Part shown: in pieces, positions 1-11,215 of the stretch | How the letters are laid out: every line of letters starts with the position of its first letter | Numbering within the stretch: the stretch's first letter is position 1 | Assembly (NCBI RefSeq): GCF_030269925.1 | Contig: NC_085123.1 | Location: 1,550,001-1,614,000, forward strand | Direction: 5' to 3' | From: Bombyx mori | Taxonomy: Eukaryota; Arthropoda; Insecta; Lepidoptera; Bombycidae | Length of the DNA: 64,000 nt | Position numbers and translations under genes: made by a program | The notes under the pieces: model-generated | Databases searched by the model: none | What the model was told of the DNA's origin: nothing | Seen by the model: the letters and a program-made list of their open reading frames with translations, nothing else

Positions 1-32
1 CCATCCATCCAAGCAATAAAAAAAATATAAAA
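1..32 (+). repeat. Bm1-type SINE 3' end, cut by window edge
   Basis: ccatccaagcaataaaa is the end of the SINE body with its A-tail. Confidence 0.6.
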
Positions 33-403
33 AAACTGCTATGATATCTATAGACTTCAATAACCAGCACTGATTGGTCTACCAATTAAACACAATAAAA
101 AAAACCTCTGACGTCAGTAGCTTCGCAATGTATGTCGTCAGCCCGAAATGCGTTACACTACACAACACAACACACATACACATAGCTGCCACGTGAACAC
201 ACTCAAACAATTAAACTTCATTGTTTACTGTACAGTAATTAGTACAACTGCTAATAAATTTTTGACGGTACGTACCATATGTTCGCGCGTGTGGAACATG
301 TGTGTCTCAATTCTAGCTCAAAATGATCAGACATTAGACTTGTTTCTGGAAGAGGCTGCTTAGATTTTTATTGCACGATCGTTGAGTAAACGATCAGCGA
401 TTT
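33..403. other. No gene recognised
   Basis: AT-rich; a 71-codon frame on the plus strand has no recognisable features. Confidence 0.6.
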
Positions 404-515
404 TAGGCAGCGGCTTGGCTCTGCCACTGGAATTGCTGAAGTCCATGGGCGACGGTAACCACTCACCATCAGGTGGGCCGTATGCCCGTCTGCCTACAAG
501 GGCAATAAAAAAAAA
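404..515 (+). repeat. Jockey-like LINE tail
   Basis: The last codons and 3' UTR of the LINE seen at 2637-3628, starting aggcagcggcttggctctgc and ending in poly(A); severely 5'-truncated. Confidence 0.8.
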
Positions 516-1060
516 TACGTTTTTCCTGATTGGTTCACATCGTTTTTATTGAGCTAGCACGCAAAAAAATCGTGGCTGGTAGATATTAAACGTGTTTTTG
601 CGTAGTGTGCAATGTTGTATAGAAATAAACTTGCATACGTGGTTTTATAAAAGTCTAAAGATAAATTCATAGGTTCATGACAGGACTAGCTAGTTCATAA
701 AAAACAAAATTACGTTATTAATATGAGATAAAAACATACGGCTGTCAACATAATAATATATGGCATATCCTATCCTACTGATCCTATTAATATTATAAAC
801 GCGAAAGCTTGTAAGAATCTATGGATGTATATGGATGGATGTTTGTAACCGTTTCACGCAAAAACTACTGAATGGATTTTGATGAAACTTACAATAATAT
901 AGCTTACACATCAGAATAACACACAGGCTATAAATTATATAGGCATAGTGTATATTACCCAAAATATAACGATAAGTGACAAGTAAGAAGGAAATATGTG
1001 CCATGTGCAAGCTATTTTGGCGTACGCTGTAAAAACCGTTGGAGTTACACGTACATAATG

Positions 1061-1227
1061 TATTTTTTTTATTGCCCTCTTCGATCAATAATAGATTGCC
1101 CTTGTAGGCAGACGAGCATACGGCCCACCTGATGGTGAGTGGTTACCGTCGCCCATGGACTTCAGCAATGGGAGGGAACCGAAGTCCCTCCGCAGATCCA
1201 GAGGTTTCAAACGATCCGTGATGGAAA
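1061..1227 (-). repeat. Jockey-like LINE tail with internal deletion
   Basis: Minus-strand LINE tail. After the tail, the sequence jumps to the DRLEPLGLRRDFG part of the reverse transcriptase, so about 280 bases seen in the 2637 copy are missing. It is inserted in a Helitron-like element. Confidence 0.7.
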
Positions 1228-1341
1228 TGTTTATCTTCAATAGTCCTGTGACAGCATATATCTATCTTTTATTTGTAAGCCATTATCGCTAATATACTGT
1301 ACCATATATATAAGATTTTAGATTTGTTACGTTGTTTTTTT

Positions 1342-1386
1342 ATCTTGTCCTGACAGTAATAAACACAATTACTGTCAGGACAAGAT
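1342..1386. repeat. Perfect 19-bp hairpin
   Basis: atcttgtcctgacagtaat, a 7-base loop, then its exact reverse complement. Confidence 0.9.
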
Positions 1387-1466
1387 TTGTATACAAGAAC
1401 ATTCAATAAGGTCACTAATAAATTACAGTTCTCGAAGCGAAGCGAGGGCGGGTCGTTAGTTATACT

Positions 1467-2554
1467 TAATATAATATTGTAATGCCGACCAATAACATAG
1501 TAAAAATAGTTTGACTTCTGTCTGTATGCATATGTTATAGCTCATGACAGCTTAAGATAATTTATATTTTACAAAAATATTGAGAAATTATTTATAAAAT
1601 TACGTTTTTACAAACTCGATACTGGCAACAATGGCTGCGTAAGAAGTCTATTGCCATACTAATAAAATTATTTCCTTAATAATCTTCTTCTATAAATAAA
1701 GAATATAATTTTTTTGTATTGTGTCTGTGTTAAAACTTGTAATGTATGTATCAATTGCCTAATTGATAAAACTTGACTGGTTAGGAATATTCTAAATTAT
1801 TTTCTTAAGCATATGAAGTTTAAATTCGAGTTGACGTTTTCAAATACCCCGTTTCTTTATTACAACAATTCAAACTGCTTATCGAGGCAATAGAAACAAC
1901 AGTTTGTATGTATGTTAATGTTGAATTAAACTTCGTAATAACCTACGCCAAAAAAAAATTGGGATTTTTTTCCGACAGCCGAAGGGATGCCTTCTGTGTA
2001 TGTATACAGCCGTAATTCCCTTTGCCTTTGTGCCGTAAAAAGGTGAAATACGACCCTGGCTACCGGCCCTTTTACCTTAAATGCGGGATTAACTCGGTTC
2101 GCGCCGTAATGAAATCTTTTTCTTGTTTCACAATTCATTTTGTAGGGAGGTTTATTAAATAGAGTCGACAACGATCTGACGGTAGTAAGCTTTTATTATG
2201 ATTGGCGCATGGATTTGGAAGGTGTCTGTGATGGACTTGGATTAACAGATTTTGATTGGCATAGACAAGCAGATAAAATCACTCTGATAAAAGCGTTGAC
2301 CAGTTACACAGAATTTGAAATTAAAATTAAGCGTATTCATTTTCAAATTTTGCAATCTTATTTCATCAGACACATGAACATATTATAGTATGAAGCCAAA
2401 AAAACTGTGTGACTTTAAAAAAAATATTGTAAATGAGCGTTACAATATTAAAGAGAAGTTGTTGCCTTAAAAAAAATCTTTGACATAGTACTCATTTTGT
2501 TCACTACCTAATTTTGTTCATCTATAAATGTCACCCGCATAATCAATAATTTTG
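1467..2554. other. No gene recognised
   Basis: AT-rich unique-looking sequence. An 81-codon minus-strand frame at 1926-2171 lacks recognisable motifs. Confidence 0.6.
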
Positions 2555-3814
2555 ACTTTTTTTGCGGGAACGCGAGGGGTGAAGTTGTGAAATTTGTTTT
2601 ATTTTGTCTATTTCGTGTTTCTTCATGTTTAAACATCCTATATATCAATGACATGTTGTCTATTGATGGCATGCATTGCTATGCGGATGACAGCACGGGG
2701 GATGCGCGATATATCGGCCATCAGAGTCTCTCTCGGAGCGTGGTGCAGGAGAGACGATCAAAACTTGTGTCTGAAGTGGAGAACTCTCTGGGGCGAGTCT
2801 CCAAATGGGGTGAATTGAACTTGGTTCAATTCAACCCGTTAAAGACACAAGTTTGCGCGTTCACTGCGAAGAAGGACCCCTTTGTCATGGCGCTGCAATT
2901 CCAAGGAGTATCCCTGCAACCTTCCGAGAGTATTGGGATACTTGGGGTCGACATTTCGAGCGATGTCCAGTTTCGGAGTCATTTGGAAGGCAAAGCCAAG
3001 TTGGCGTCCAAAATGCTGGGAGTCCTCAACAGAGCGAAGCGGTACTTCACGCCTGGACAAAGACTTTTGCTTTATAAAGCACAAGTCCCGCCTCGCGTGG
3101 AGTACTGCTCCCATCTCTGGGCCGGGGCTCCCAAATACCAGCTTCTTCCATTTGACTCCATACAGAGGAGGGCCGTTCGGATTGTCGATAACCCCGGTCT
3201 CACGGATCGTTTGGAACCTCTGGGTCTGCGGAGGGACTTCGGTTCCCTCTGTATTTTGTACCGTATGTTCCATGGGGAGTGCTCTGAGGAATTGTTCGAG
3301 ATGATACCGGCATCTCGTTTTTACCATCGCACCTCCCGCCACCGGAGTAGAGTTCATCCATACTACCTGGAGCCACTGCGGTCATCCACAGTGCGTTTCC
3401 AGAGGTCTTTTTTGCCACGTACCACCCGGCTATGGAATGAGCTCCCCTCCACGGTGTTTCCCGAGCGCTATGACATGTCCTTCTTCAAACGAGGCTTGTG
3501 GAGAGTATTAAGCGGTAGGCAGCGGCTTGGCTCTGCCCCTGGCATTGCTGAAGTCCATGGGCAACGGTAACCACTCACCATCAGGTGGGCCGTATGCTCG
3601 TCTGCCTACAAGGGCAATAAAAAAAAATGTAATACATTTATACATACACATTTAAATATGAAGAAACACTAAATGAAAGTGCACAAATGTGCAAAACACA
3701 GATACTAAACAGTTAATGCACCACCGTTATTACACATTTAAACCTGAAGAGACACTAAATAGACAAAATAAAACAAATCACACAACTTCACTCCTCGCGT
3801 TCCCGCCAAAAAGT
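2555..3814. mobile_element. Terminal-inverted-repeat element split by a LINE
   Basis: Positions 2555-2635 and 3734-3814 are reverse complements over about 80 bases with few mismatches; both contain a gcgggaacgcgagg core and a gaagttgtg block. Removing the LINE (2637-3628) leaves an element of about 265 bases with long terminal inverted repeats, as expected of a non-autonomous DNA transposon. I could not define a clean target duplication. Confidence 0.6.
2637..3628 (+). mobile_element. 5'-truncated Jockey-like LINE, reverse-transcriptase C-terminus
   Basis: An open frame from about 2637 to the stop at 3570 starts at the catalytic block (CYADDS, the YxDD motif of reverse transcriptase) and runs through the thumb and C-terminal region (FNPLKTQVCAFT, LGVDIS, VEYCSHLW, TRLWNELP, VFPERYDMSFFKRG). 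It is followed by a short 3' UTR and poly(A). No frameshift is seen in the retained part, so the insertion is fairly young. The last codons (RQRLGSAPGIAEVHGQR) are the sequence seen as short LINE-tail repeats across the window. The element sits inside an inverted-repeat element (2555-3814). I assign it to the Jockey group, BMC1-like, by recognition only. Confidence 0.8.
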
Positions 3815-3921
3815 GTTGATTTACTGACATTTGAATTGAACACAGAGTATATAAAAATATAGGCTCAAGTTTATGTTTTAGACAGCCAATAATGACGTTA
3901 TATAAGTACAAACAGTTTAAT

Positions 3922-4165
3922 TGATTCGGCGGAGCAGTAACTAGCGCCCCTGACTGTTGCGCCGCGGGTCGTGGGTTCGATTCTTACATCGGGCAAACAT
4001 TGGGTGATGAATAGGTATGTTTGCGTATATATCTGAGTGTTGACTATATATATATTTAGACGTATATACGTATATATCAGTCTTTGGTACACATAAGGGT
4101 CCTTGGTACCCACAGGAAATCCCAAAACGGGGCCGGATGACCGTGCATAAATTGTTCCCAGTTAT
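3922..4165 (+). repeat. tRNA-derived SINE, other body
   Basis: The head resembles that at 34780-34857 (cagtaactagcgcccctgac, gggtcgtgggttcgattc, catcgggcaaacatt), but the body differs (tatatctgagtgttgac, cttggtacccacaggaaatc). This suggests two SINE families sharing a head. Confidence 0.6.
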
Positions 4166-4179
4166 TGAAGTCAAACTTC

Positions 4180-4975
4180 TAATGCGACTTCCAGCAAGGT
4201 TGCGTTAAACGTTTAATGCTACCATACTAGAAAGAGACAGACCGAGAGGGAATGCGTGACACTTGAACGCATGCGCTTAATATACCTGTTACAGGCCAGC
4301 GTGAGCGTTAGCAACGAGTAGCGACCGATATTTTAATGAATTATAAAAAAAATATTATATATTTATTTTTCTATCTATAATTTAAAATATATATAATATA
4401 AATGTTGAAGATGTCGCATCTCTTATACACAGCATTCCCTATTACAAGAGCAATCTGATTTAAGGATGAAAAATTAAGAAAACCACAATACCACACATCG
4501 AAAGAGAAGTTTCACTTCATTCACGTGCACCAAATTGCACGCGCACCGTTTTTTATTATTATAGCTATTATTATTATTGAACAAAGCTTAAAAATGATTT
4601 TGATTTAAAAATCAGTATCTAATGAAAAAATTTTTTCATTAATAATAAGTTTTCCGAAATGGTTTTTCAATCGATGAATGTAAAAAAAGTACTAAGCCGA
4701 TTGTAAGCAAAAGTAAATTTTCATGTTCATGTAAAATTAAACTTCAGCAACGAAGCACCACGTCGCTACCAGCTTAGTAAGACTTCGCTTTGTACTTTAC
4801 AGGGAGCCGTCAAACTTCTCCAACGCCCTAAAGCTGGCGTGGGTGGGGGAAGTTGCAAAGGGCCGCCGAAAACAATACAATTATCAGTAATAGGTGTATC
4901 GCGAACGAGTCCTCCTTGTGTACACAGTGTATGTACATAGCAGAAGAACGATTTTCTATATGTTTTCGGTTGGGT
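4180..4975. other. No gene recognised
   Basis: AT-rich, with a ccagcgtgagcgttagc / agcaacgaagcacc type repeat-like composition; nothing firm. Confidence 0.5.
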
Positions 4976-5131
4976 TGGTTTCGGTTTGAAGGGCAGGGCA
5001 GCCGTTGTAACTATACGGAGATGTCTCTAGGTGGGTGGCGCATTTACGTTGTTGATGTCTATGGGCTCCAGTAATCACTTAACACCACTCACTTAACAAC
5101 AGCTCGTCCACCCTTCTAAGCAATAAAAAAA
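4976..5131 (+). repeat. Truncated Bm1-type SINE
   Basis: Starts at tttcggtttgaagggcag and runs to the A-tail, with a small duplication of cacttaac. Confidence 0.78.
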
Positions 5132-5638
5132 GCATGAAAAACAGATGCATTAATTTTTACACTATGGCCTTATTTAAAGGAAGATAAAGGTTAGTTCTGT
5201 TATGAGATTTATCAGATTTTGTATTGCTAAGCTTAAAAAGTGGTCTCATAGAATCGTTTTTGCTTTTTCGAGTGCTAAATCTTTGTCAGCAATGATAAGT
5301 GTAGAGAATACCGGTAAGACATAAGCATTCAAAGAAACATCGACATAAATTAGCATTATTGTGACTCAACTCAAGAAATAGGTCCTCGGATTATGCCTGA
5401 CAATATTCTTTGTTAGATTGTATAATAGAGAAAATTTATAAGTGTCATTTACTATTTGAAGTCTCCTGCAAATTTCTGAATCCAGGGTAGGGCCTAAGAT
5501 ATTTGATGTCAGAGGCGTAAAATTATAGATAAAATCATATCTAGTGCATTCATGCTTTAAAACAAGAAAATTAACGGCTTCTTTCTGTAAAAAAATACTT
5601 CACGAATTCTAGTGAATGAGAAAAAAAAAACATTCATC

Positions 5639-5817
5639 CTATTTCTGCCGTGAAGCAGTAATGCGTTTCGGTTTGAATGATGGGGTAGCCGTTATAACTA
5701 TACTGAGACCTTAGAACTCGTGTCTCGAGGTGGGTGGCACATTTACGTCGTAGATGTCTATGGGCTCCGGCTACCACTCAACACCAGGTTCGTCCACAGA
5801 CCTAAGTAATAAAAAAC
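5639..5817 (+). repeat. Truncated Bm1-type SINE
   Basis: From atttctgccgtgaagcag to poly(A); diverged. Confidence 0.78.
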
Positions 5818-6798
5818 AATACATTATAAGAACGTAAGGACTGTGTTATCCGCAACTGTGCAAGGTCACCCCCTGACAAAGGGAGTCGTTTCTGGGTCAG
5901 TTATTTCGGGTAAGTACCAAACAGCATGTTGATGACATTCTCACTTTAATTTTATACGGGGAGCGTGTTTAAGGGGCCGTTTACTCATCAGCCTTTGAGT
6001 TGTTTGAACGTACAACATTTTGGACGCACCTGGGTCCGTTTAGTTGGGAGTTTTGTTTCAAACGACGCAACCCTAGTCCGCAGAACCGCAATGTACTGTA
6101 AATTACGGTTTCAGCTCTGGAGGCCGTGTTTTAAAATAAAGGATCAGGACAGTCTCATTAAGACAGCCGAGTGTTAAGGTTTGCTGTGGGTAAAAAATGG
6201 GAGAGAGAAAGTAAACACACATTTAACATTAAAAACTTAGTAAACGGGCCGGTATAATTATACAATAGGCGGTCTTATCTACAACTGTTTTAATCTAGAC
6301 AAATTTCGAAAGAGACTTAACAACCTCATTGCTGAGCTCCAGTAACTAAGTGACACTGAATAATACATACGTAATGTAATGATAAATAAAAAAGACGCAA
6401 TGTACAGGGTATAAAATTGGTAAGTCACTAAACTTGCTCCGGACATTTATGGCAATATCTACCCACTAAATCTTATCTCGTATGAAATCAAATCGGTTAT
6501 GAGGTATAATGGCACCATCCAACATCTTTTAAATGCAAAACAGTAGGCTCATGAAACATCAGATCCTTAAACAGAAACTACGCGCTAAAGGCAAATGTCG
6601 GTAGAAAATCTCCTATTTCCAAGTTTTCGCTATGTTTTATTAATATGAAGCTTTGCGACGCATCTCTATTTGCTTAAATCCGTGTTTCAAGCAGTTCAAT
6701 TATCTGCCATTACTACTTGTACATAGGCTTAGAGGCTCTCGAAACTAAAAAAAAAAAATATGAATTTTCTCATCACATCGATAGGTGTCGCCATATCT
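5818..6798. other. No gene recognised
   Basis: Unique-looking; a 70-codon plus frame at 5965-6177 has no motif. Confidence 0.5.
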
Positions 6799-6856
6799 CT
6801 ATCACGAAGCAGTAATGCATCCTGTTTGAAGGTTGGGGCAGCTATAACACAATACA
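6799..6856 (+). repeat. Bm1-type SINE remnant, target of the R1-clade LINE
   Basis: The cacgaagcagtaatgc and gtttgaaggttggggcag blocks of the SINE body are recognisable, then the LINE interrupts. SINE similarity is not clear beyond 7935. Confidence 0.6.
6840..6856. repeat. Target site duplication, left copy
   Basis: Identical to 7918-7934; the two flank the R1-clade LINE and mark its insertion point. Confidence 0.85.
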
Positions 6857-7917
6857 GGCGATCCGCCCGGTCCTCTCGGACTGGGTGAATCGCGACCGAG
6901 GACGTCTCACCTTCCGAGCGACGCAGGTGCTCACGGGACACGGCTGTTTCGATCGCTACCTACACCTCGTCGCCCGGAGGGAGCCGACGCCGAAGTGCCA
7001 CCACTGCAGTGGCTGCAACGAGGACACGGCGGAGCACACGCTCGCGTACTGCACCGCTTTCGCGGAGCAGCGCCGCGTCCTCGTTGCAAAAATAGGACCG
7101 GACTTGTCGCTTCCGACCGTCGTGGCTACGATGCTCGGCAGCGACGAGTCCTGGCAGGCGATGCTCGACTTCTGCGAGTCCACCATCTCGCAGAAGGAGG
7201 CGGCGGAACGGGAGAGGGAGAGCTCTTCTTCCCTCTCGGCGCCGTGCCGCCGCCGTCGAGCCGGAGGTCGGAGGAGGGCGTTTGTCCAGCTCCAGCCCCT
7301 ATGAGGAGGCAGTCTCCTCCCGGTGATGGTCACGGGGCGACCTAAGGGGGTTGAGGCTGCGCCGCACGCTACCGTCACTCTAGCGCGCTGGCACCAGGAG
7401 GACGGGACGGCGCGTCGGCGGCTGCGGACTGCGATGCGGTCCGCATTTTCGTCGTCGCTGTCGTCGCCGAACATACTGTTGAAGAGCAACCCGGTCGGCG
7501 GTGTATCGCGTTCCGACCTGACAGGCTGGTTCTGGCCCAGCGGGGTATCCCGGAACACCAGCGGCACCGCCCGGGCGGCCTGGTAGGGCCGCCGTACCGC
7601 GGAGACCGACGTCGTTGGTTGTCGACTATCGCCTCGACGACCCGTCGGTCGGGCGTCCTCGGGGTGGCGCCGCGTGTCTGGTTGTAGTGTTGACCGCGGG
7701 AACCCCCCTACTCTGTCCAGGTTCTGACCCCGGACGGAGATCGGACGTCGGGTGTAAGAGTGCAGGGGAGTCGTTTAGTGGGTGGGCCCTAAAATCCTTG
7801 GGCCCGCGATCTGCTCTCAACACCTGCAGATCGTTAAGTCTCACATACCCCGCGCGCCCCCTAGGCGCGGGGACCTCGTAGGAGGTTCGGCCCTCTACCC
7901 GAAAAAAAAAAAAAAAA
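6857..7917 (+). mobile_element. R1-clade LINE 3' fragment with target duplication
   Basis: A 5'-truncated GC-rich element. An open frame to 7304 carries LSDWVNRDRGRLTFRATQVL and a Cys/His motif (CHHCSGCNEDTAEHTLAYC, pattern C-x2-C-x9-H-x4-C) characteristic of the R1-clade C-terminus. A 3' UTR of about 600 bases and a poly(A) end at 7917 follow. It is flanked by perfect 17-base copies of agctataacacaataca (6840-6856 and 7918-7934). The target is a decayed SINE. Confidence 0.85.
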
Positions 7918-7934
7918 AGCTATAACACAATACA
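7918..7934. repeat. Target site duplication, right copy
   Basis: Identical to 6840-6856; it directly follows the poly(A) of the R1-clade LINE. Confidence 0.85.
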
Positions 7935-8057
7935 AACTTCGAAGCCCATCGATATAAAAATAGAATCTCGATGAAAAAAAAACAACGCTTTTAAATATAA
8001 CAATAAATGGGAACCACCCTCATACGGTCATCCGGTCCCAATTTAGGATTCCCTGAT

Positions 8058-8195
8058 CGAGGGAAAGAGACGGCAGTCCCACCAGGTGGTTCTATCAAAT
8101 CCGCACCACACTAGAGATCCCTTTCCACGAAGCCTTTTATGCCGCCAATGATCGGAGGCGCTGGAGGGATAGGATATTACAGGAGTAAAATCCTG
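8058..8195 (+). mobile_element. LINE C-terminal remnant (DRRRWRD)
   Basis: A plus-strand frame reads RERDGSPTRWFYQIRTTLEI and FHEAFYAANDRRRWRDRILQ and then a stop, a SPTRW...DR..WR reverse-transcriptase C-terminus. It is short and isolated. Confidence 0.6.
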
Positions 8196-8403
8196 TCGAA
8201 ATATGATCACGAATAGTAAGGAAAGGACGCGAAGAGGAGTTTTATGGGTAGCAAAGACTGACACACATACTTATAAACGTTTAAATATATGCAGTTAATA
8301 AACACCCAGATAAATATCAATCAAACCTGTTCATCACATGTTTTTTTGATGTGGAACCAAACCTAAGACCCTCGGCGCAATATTCAGGGGCGTTAATTAT
8401 ACA

Positions 8404-8670
8404 GCAAAATTATAATTTGCGTAATTACTGGTGGTAGGACCTCTTGTGAGTCCGCGCGGGTAGGTACAACCACCTTGCCTATTTCTGCCGTGAAGCAGTA
8501 ATGCGTTTCGGTGTGAAGGGTGGGGCAGCCGTTGTAACTATACTTGAGATCTTAGAGCTTATATCTCAAGGTGGGTGGCGCATTAACGTTTTAGATGTCT
8601 ATGGGCTCCAGTAACCACTTAAAATCAGGTGGGCTGTGAGCTCGTCCACGCATCTAAGCAATAAAAAAAA
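8404..8670 (+). repeat. Truncated Bm1-type SINE
   Basis: Begins in the aaattataatttgcgtaatt spacer between head and body, so it lacks the tRNA-derived head; full body and A-tail. Confidence 0.85.
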
Positions 8671-9025
8671 ACAAAAAATATATTTTCGGAGAGATAAATT
8701 CTAATTCATTTGTCAGGATAACAACGCGGTCCGTTTTTTAGTTTCTCTTTGACATCGTCTCACGTTTGCTGTAACCGAGTTAAGTCTCTGAGTTTATGAG
8801 CGGACACACACGGGGTGAAAAATTATCACGTGCCTTTCGTGAGACAAGATTCGCGGCACGTTCCCTCAGTTCCCCCCTCAAAGAAAATTTAATTCGCCTC
8901 CGAAGCATGCGAAACGTGTTGTGCGCGTTCCAACCGAATTATAAAATTTAGTTTGTCACTCGTATACATTTATTTATATATTTATTTTTATTATATATAA
9001 TTATTTAATTAATTAATTAAGGAAC

Positions 9026-9088
9026 AAATTATTTATTTATTTATGTATTTATTTATTTATTTATTTATTCATTCATTCTTTCATTCAT

Positions 9089-9126
<38 letters not shown>
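9026..9126. repeat. (ATTT)n microsatellite
   Basis: About 100 bases of atttattt with a few attc units in the middle. Confidence 0.92.
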
Positions 9127-9127
<1 letters not shown>

Positions 9128-9230
9128 GTTAATTTTGTTTTTTGTTTTTGTTGACATAGAAGTAGAAACACAATCGTAATTTTCATCCGTGCATTAATTA
9201 GGTGATAAAACCTGTATCTCAAGCAGGAGT
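9127..9230 (+). repeat. Unnamed repeat next to a tetranucleotide array
   Basis: gacatagaagtagaaacac, taggtgataaaacctgtatctcaagcag; the same sequence lies inverted at 24578-24690, also next to a (ttta)n array. Confidence 0.6.
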
Positions 9231-9559
9231 ATGATTGATTCCTAATAAATGATTCCTGTGTCTTTTTTTTTTTTTAATTTAACACATACACGCTTTTTTT
9301 TTTATTAATAAGAAAAAGTTGTTACGTTTTTCTTTGTTCAAATTGAAAAGTTTTCATGTCTAACTTTCGAAAAACATTCGAGATTTATCTCTATGTACAT
9401 TAAATACAGTTTTATAGGTAATAAAACATACATTGATAGCGTGCAATCGAGCTGAGTTTAAATTCTAAAATAAACATTATAATTATGTTGTCTTGGTGAT
9501 TCTTCTTGTCTTGGTAATTAATATAAATTTCATTGCACCTACCACTGTTTACTCTGCAC

Positions 9560-9648
9560 TACCTTTGGTTGACTGGTAGAGAATGCTTTAGGCATTAAGT
9601 CCGCCAATGTAAATTTTACATGAAGTGTAATAAATAAATAAATAATTC
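9560..9648 (+). repeat. LINE-type 3' end with (taaa)n tail
   Basis: gactggtagagaatgcttta, taagtccgccaatgta and aagtgtaataaataaataaa. Its reverse-complement partner is at 54918-55025. Confidence 0.6.
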
Positions 9649-10227
9649 CGATCAAAGTTTTCGATGAAATAATAAAATTGTTGTATTGTAATCCTTGACA
9701 TACGCACGTAAGTTTTTAATTTAATCGGACGTAGTGGTGTTTGTCAAAAAACAATATTTTTTTGTGAGACATAGTATTTCATAATGGGAACAAAAAAAAA
9801 ATTAATTTGTTTTGTTGAATAGCCCTTTGTTCATTTTGCATATTTAAAAAAAAACCCTAGAGCGAAACGACTAGCGTTTATATTCGCTTGCGTGATACAA
9901 AGTGATTTTAAAAATCCATTTATTTAATTTTTTTTAAATTTACGTTCCAATATAACTTTTTATAGTACCTAATTCTTTTTTTTAAATTAAAATTTTAAAA
10001 ATTTATTGTGAATAAACTAATGTGATAGTGTCAAAAGCTTACTATTGGTAGCTACTTCAGCAACGAACAATTATTGCGTGATATCGTTTCTAACATGCTT
10101 TTATAAGCAATTATTTAATAATAGCATTCAGAAGAAAAAAATACCTGAAAAACCACATGATTTCGTACCACAGACTTATCTCTGCTAGAATGCACCCAAT
10201 TTTAGGGTCTATCTGGTCGCAGTTATA
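9649..10227. other. AT-rich, nothing recognised
   Basis: Homopolymer-rich A/T sequence without open frames of interest. Confidence 0.6.
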
Positions 10228-10403
10228 TTATTTTTATTGCCTTAGTTGGGAGTCGAGCGTACGGCCCACCTAATGGTGAGTGGTTACCGTCACCCATGGA
10301 TGTCAGCAATGCCAGAGACAGAGTTAATCCGCTGCCTACCGTTATATATTCTCCTTTGAAGATGGACATACCATAGCACTCGTGAAAGAAGGTAGAGGAG
10401 AAT
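10228..10403 (-). repeat. Jockey-like LINE tail
   Basis: Minus-strand 3' UTR plus the decayed last codons of the reverse transcriptase (the ctttgaagatggacataccatagc region). Confidence 0.75.
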
Positions 10404-10475
10404 TTTTAAAAAAATGAACATATTGTTAACATATAGTTAAAAATAAATATAATAATTAGTATTAAAATATACATA

Positions 10476-10585
10476 TCTTCCTAGCCTACTGAGTTTCTCA
10501 TTGGATCTTCTCAGAGGTCGCGATTCCGATCCGGTGGCAGATTCTGCGAGCACCGCTCTTGCTAGAGCTAGTATTAGTAGTGCTA
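10476..10585 (-). repeat. Fragment of the second SINE body
   Basis: tactgagtttctcattgg, gatccggtggcagattctgcg and ctcttgctagagc are recognisable. Confidence 0.55.
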
Positions 10586-11035
10586 GTGTACATATATTCC
10601 TAAAATAATCAGTTGTGCGCTGCCTTTTATGACTAATAGATACTGGCGTTATCAAAAAATTGAAAAGCAAACAAAAACTATAGCGCGGTACATTGGTCGT
10701 CTCTATATTCGTCCGGACTCTGTCAACGGGGCAATTTCTCACTGCGTTTTCCGTTCGACGCTTCAGTTTTATCAATAAACAGTCGAACGCCCACGTTCCA
10801 ACATAAACACTCAGCCGGGAACAAATAAATTATACAAAGCGATGATCGAACTAGAGCATCCAAATATATGTATAATGTTGGGTTACGTTCGTTCGTATTT
10901 TGGCCTTCCAACAAAGGTAAAGCACGTTGCAGATGTTATTAAACAAATCGAAAATAGTTTTTCGGTTGTTTGTATGATCGAACACAAACTTAAATATTGC
11001 AACTTTAGATTTGAAGTGGCTTAATCCAAAATTCT

Positions 11036-11215
11036 TTTTTTAAGCTATTTCATAGCTTTTATGGCGGGCTTTGAGCGCGGCGACCGAATCAAGAAATTTC
11101 GTAACGAAAATAAAACCTAACACCCCCCCACTCCGCCTACCATGTAGCTTGCGTTCAACACACGTTGCGCTTGTGTAGTGTTTGTGAATAAACGCGCGGC
11201 GTGACGTCGCACTGC
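11036..11215. repeat. Unnamed repeat, partner at 51487-51675
   Basis: cgaatcaagaaatttcgtaacgaaaataaaacctaacacc and tgtgtagtgtttgtgaataa plus cgcggcgtgacgtcgcactg are shared in reverse complement with 51487-51675. Confidence 0.75.

Larger units (their letters stand above)
788..1466 (+). mobile_element. Helitron-like element interrupted by a LINE tail
   Basis: Starts attaatattataaacgcgaaag with the tggatgtttgtaaccg and gaatggattttgatgaaact blocks common to moth Helitron-like repeats, and ends gaagcgagggcgggtcgttagt. A LINE tail sits at 1061-1227, and a perfect hairpin lies near the 3' end (1342-1386). Confidence 0.55.

Noticed and set aside
1926..2171. 81-codon minus-strand frame
   Set aside because: No motif, no splice-site support, and no repeat partner in the window.
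2839..3357. 172-codon minus-strand frame
   Set aside because: Antisense shadow of the reverse transcriptase at 2637-3570.
6956..7567. 203-codon minus-strand frame
   Set aside because: Antisense shadow of the GC-rich R1-clade LINE.
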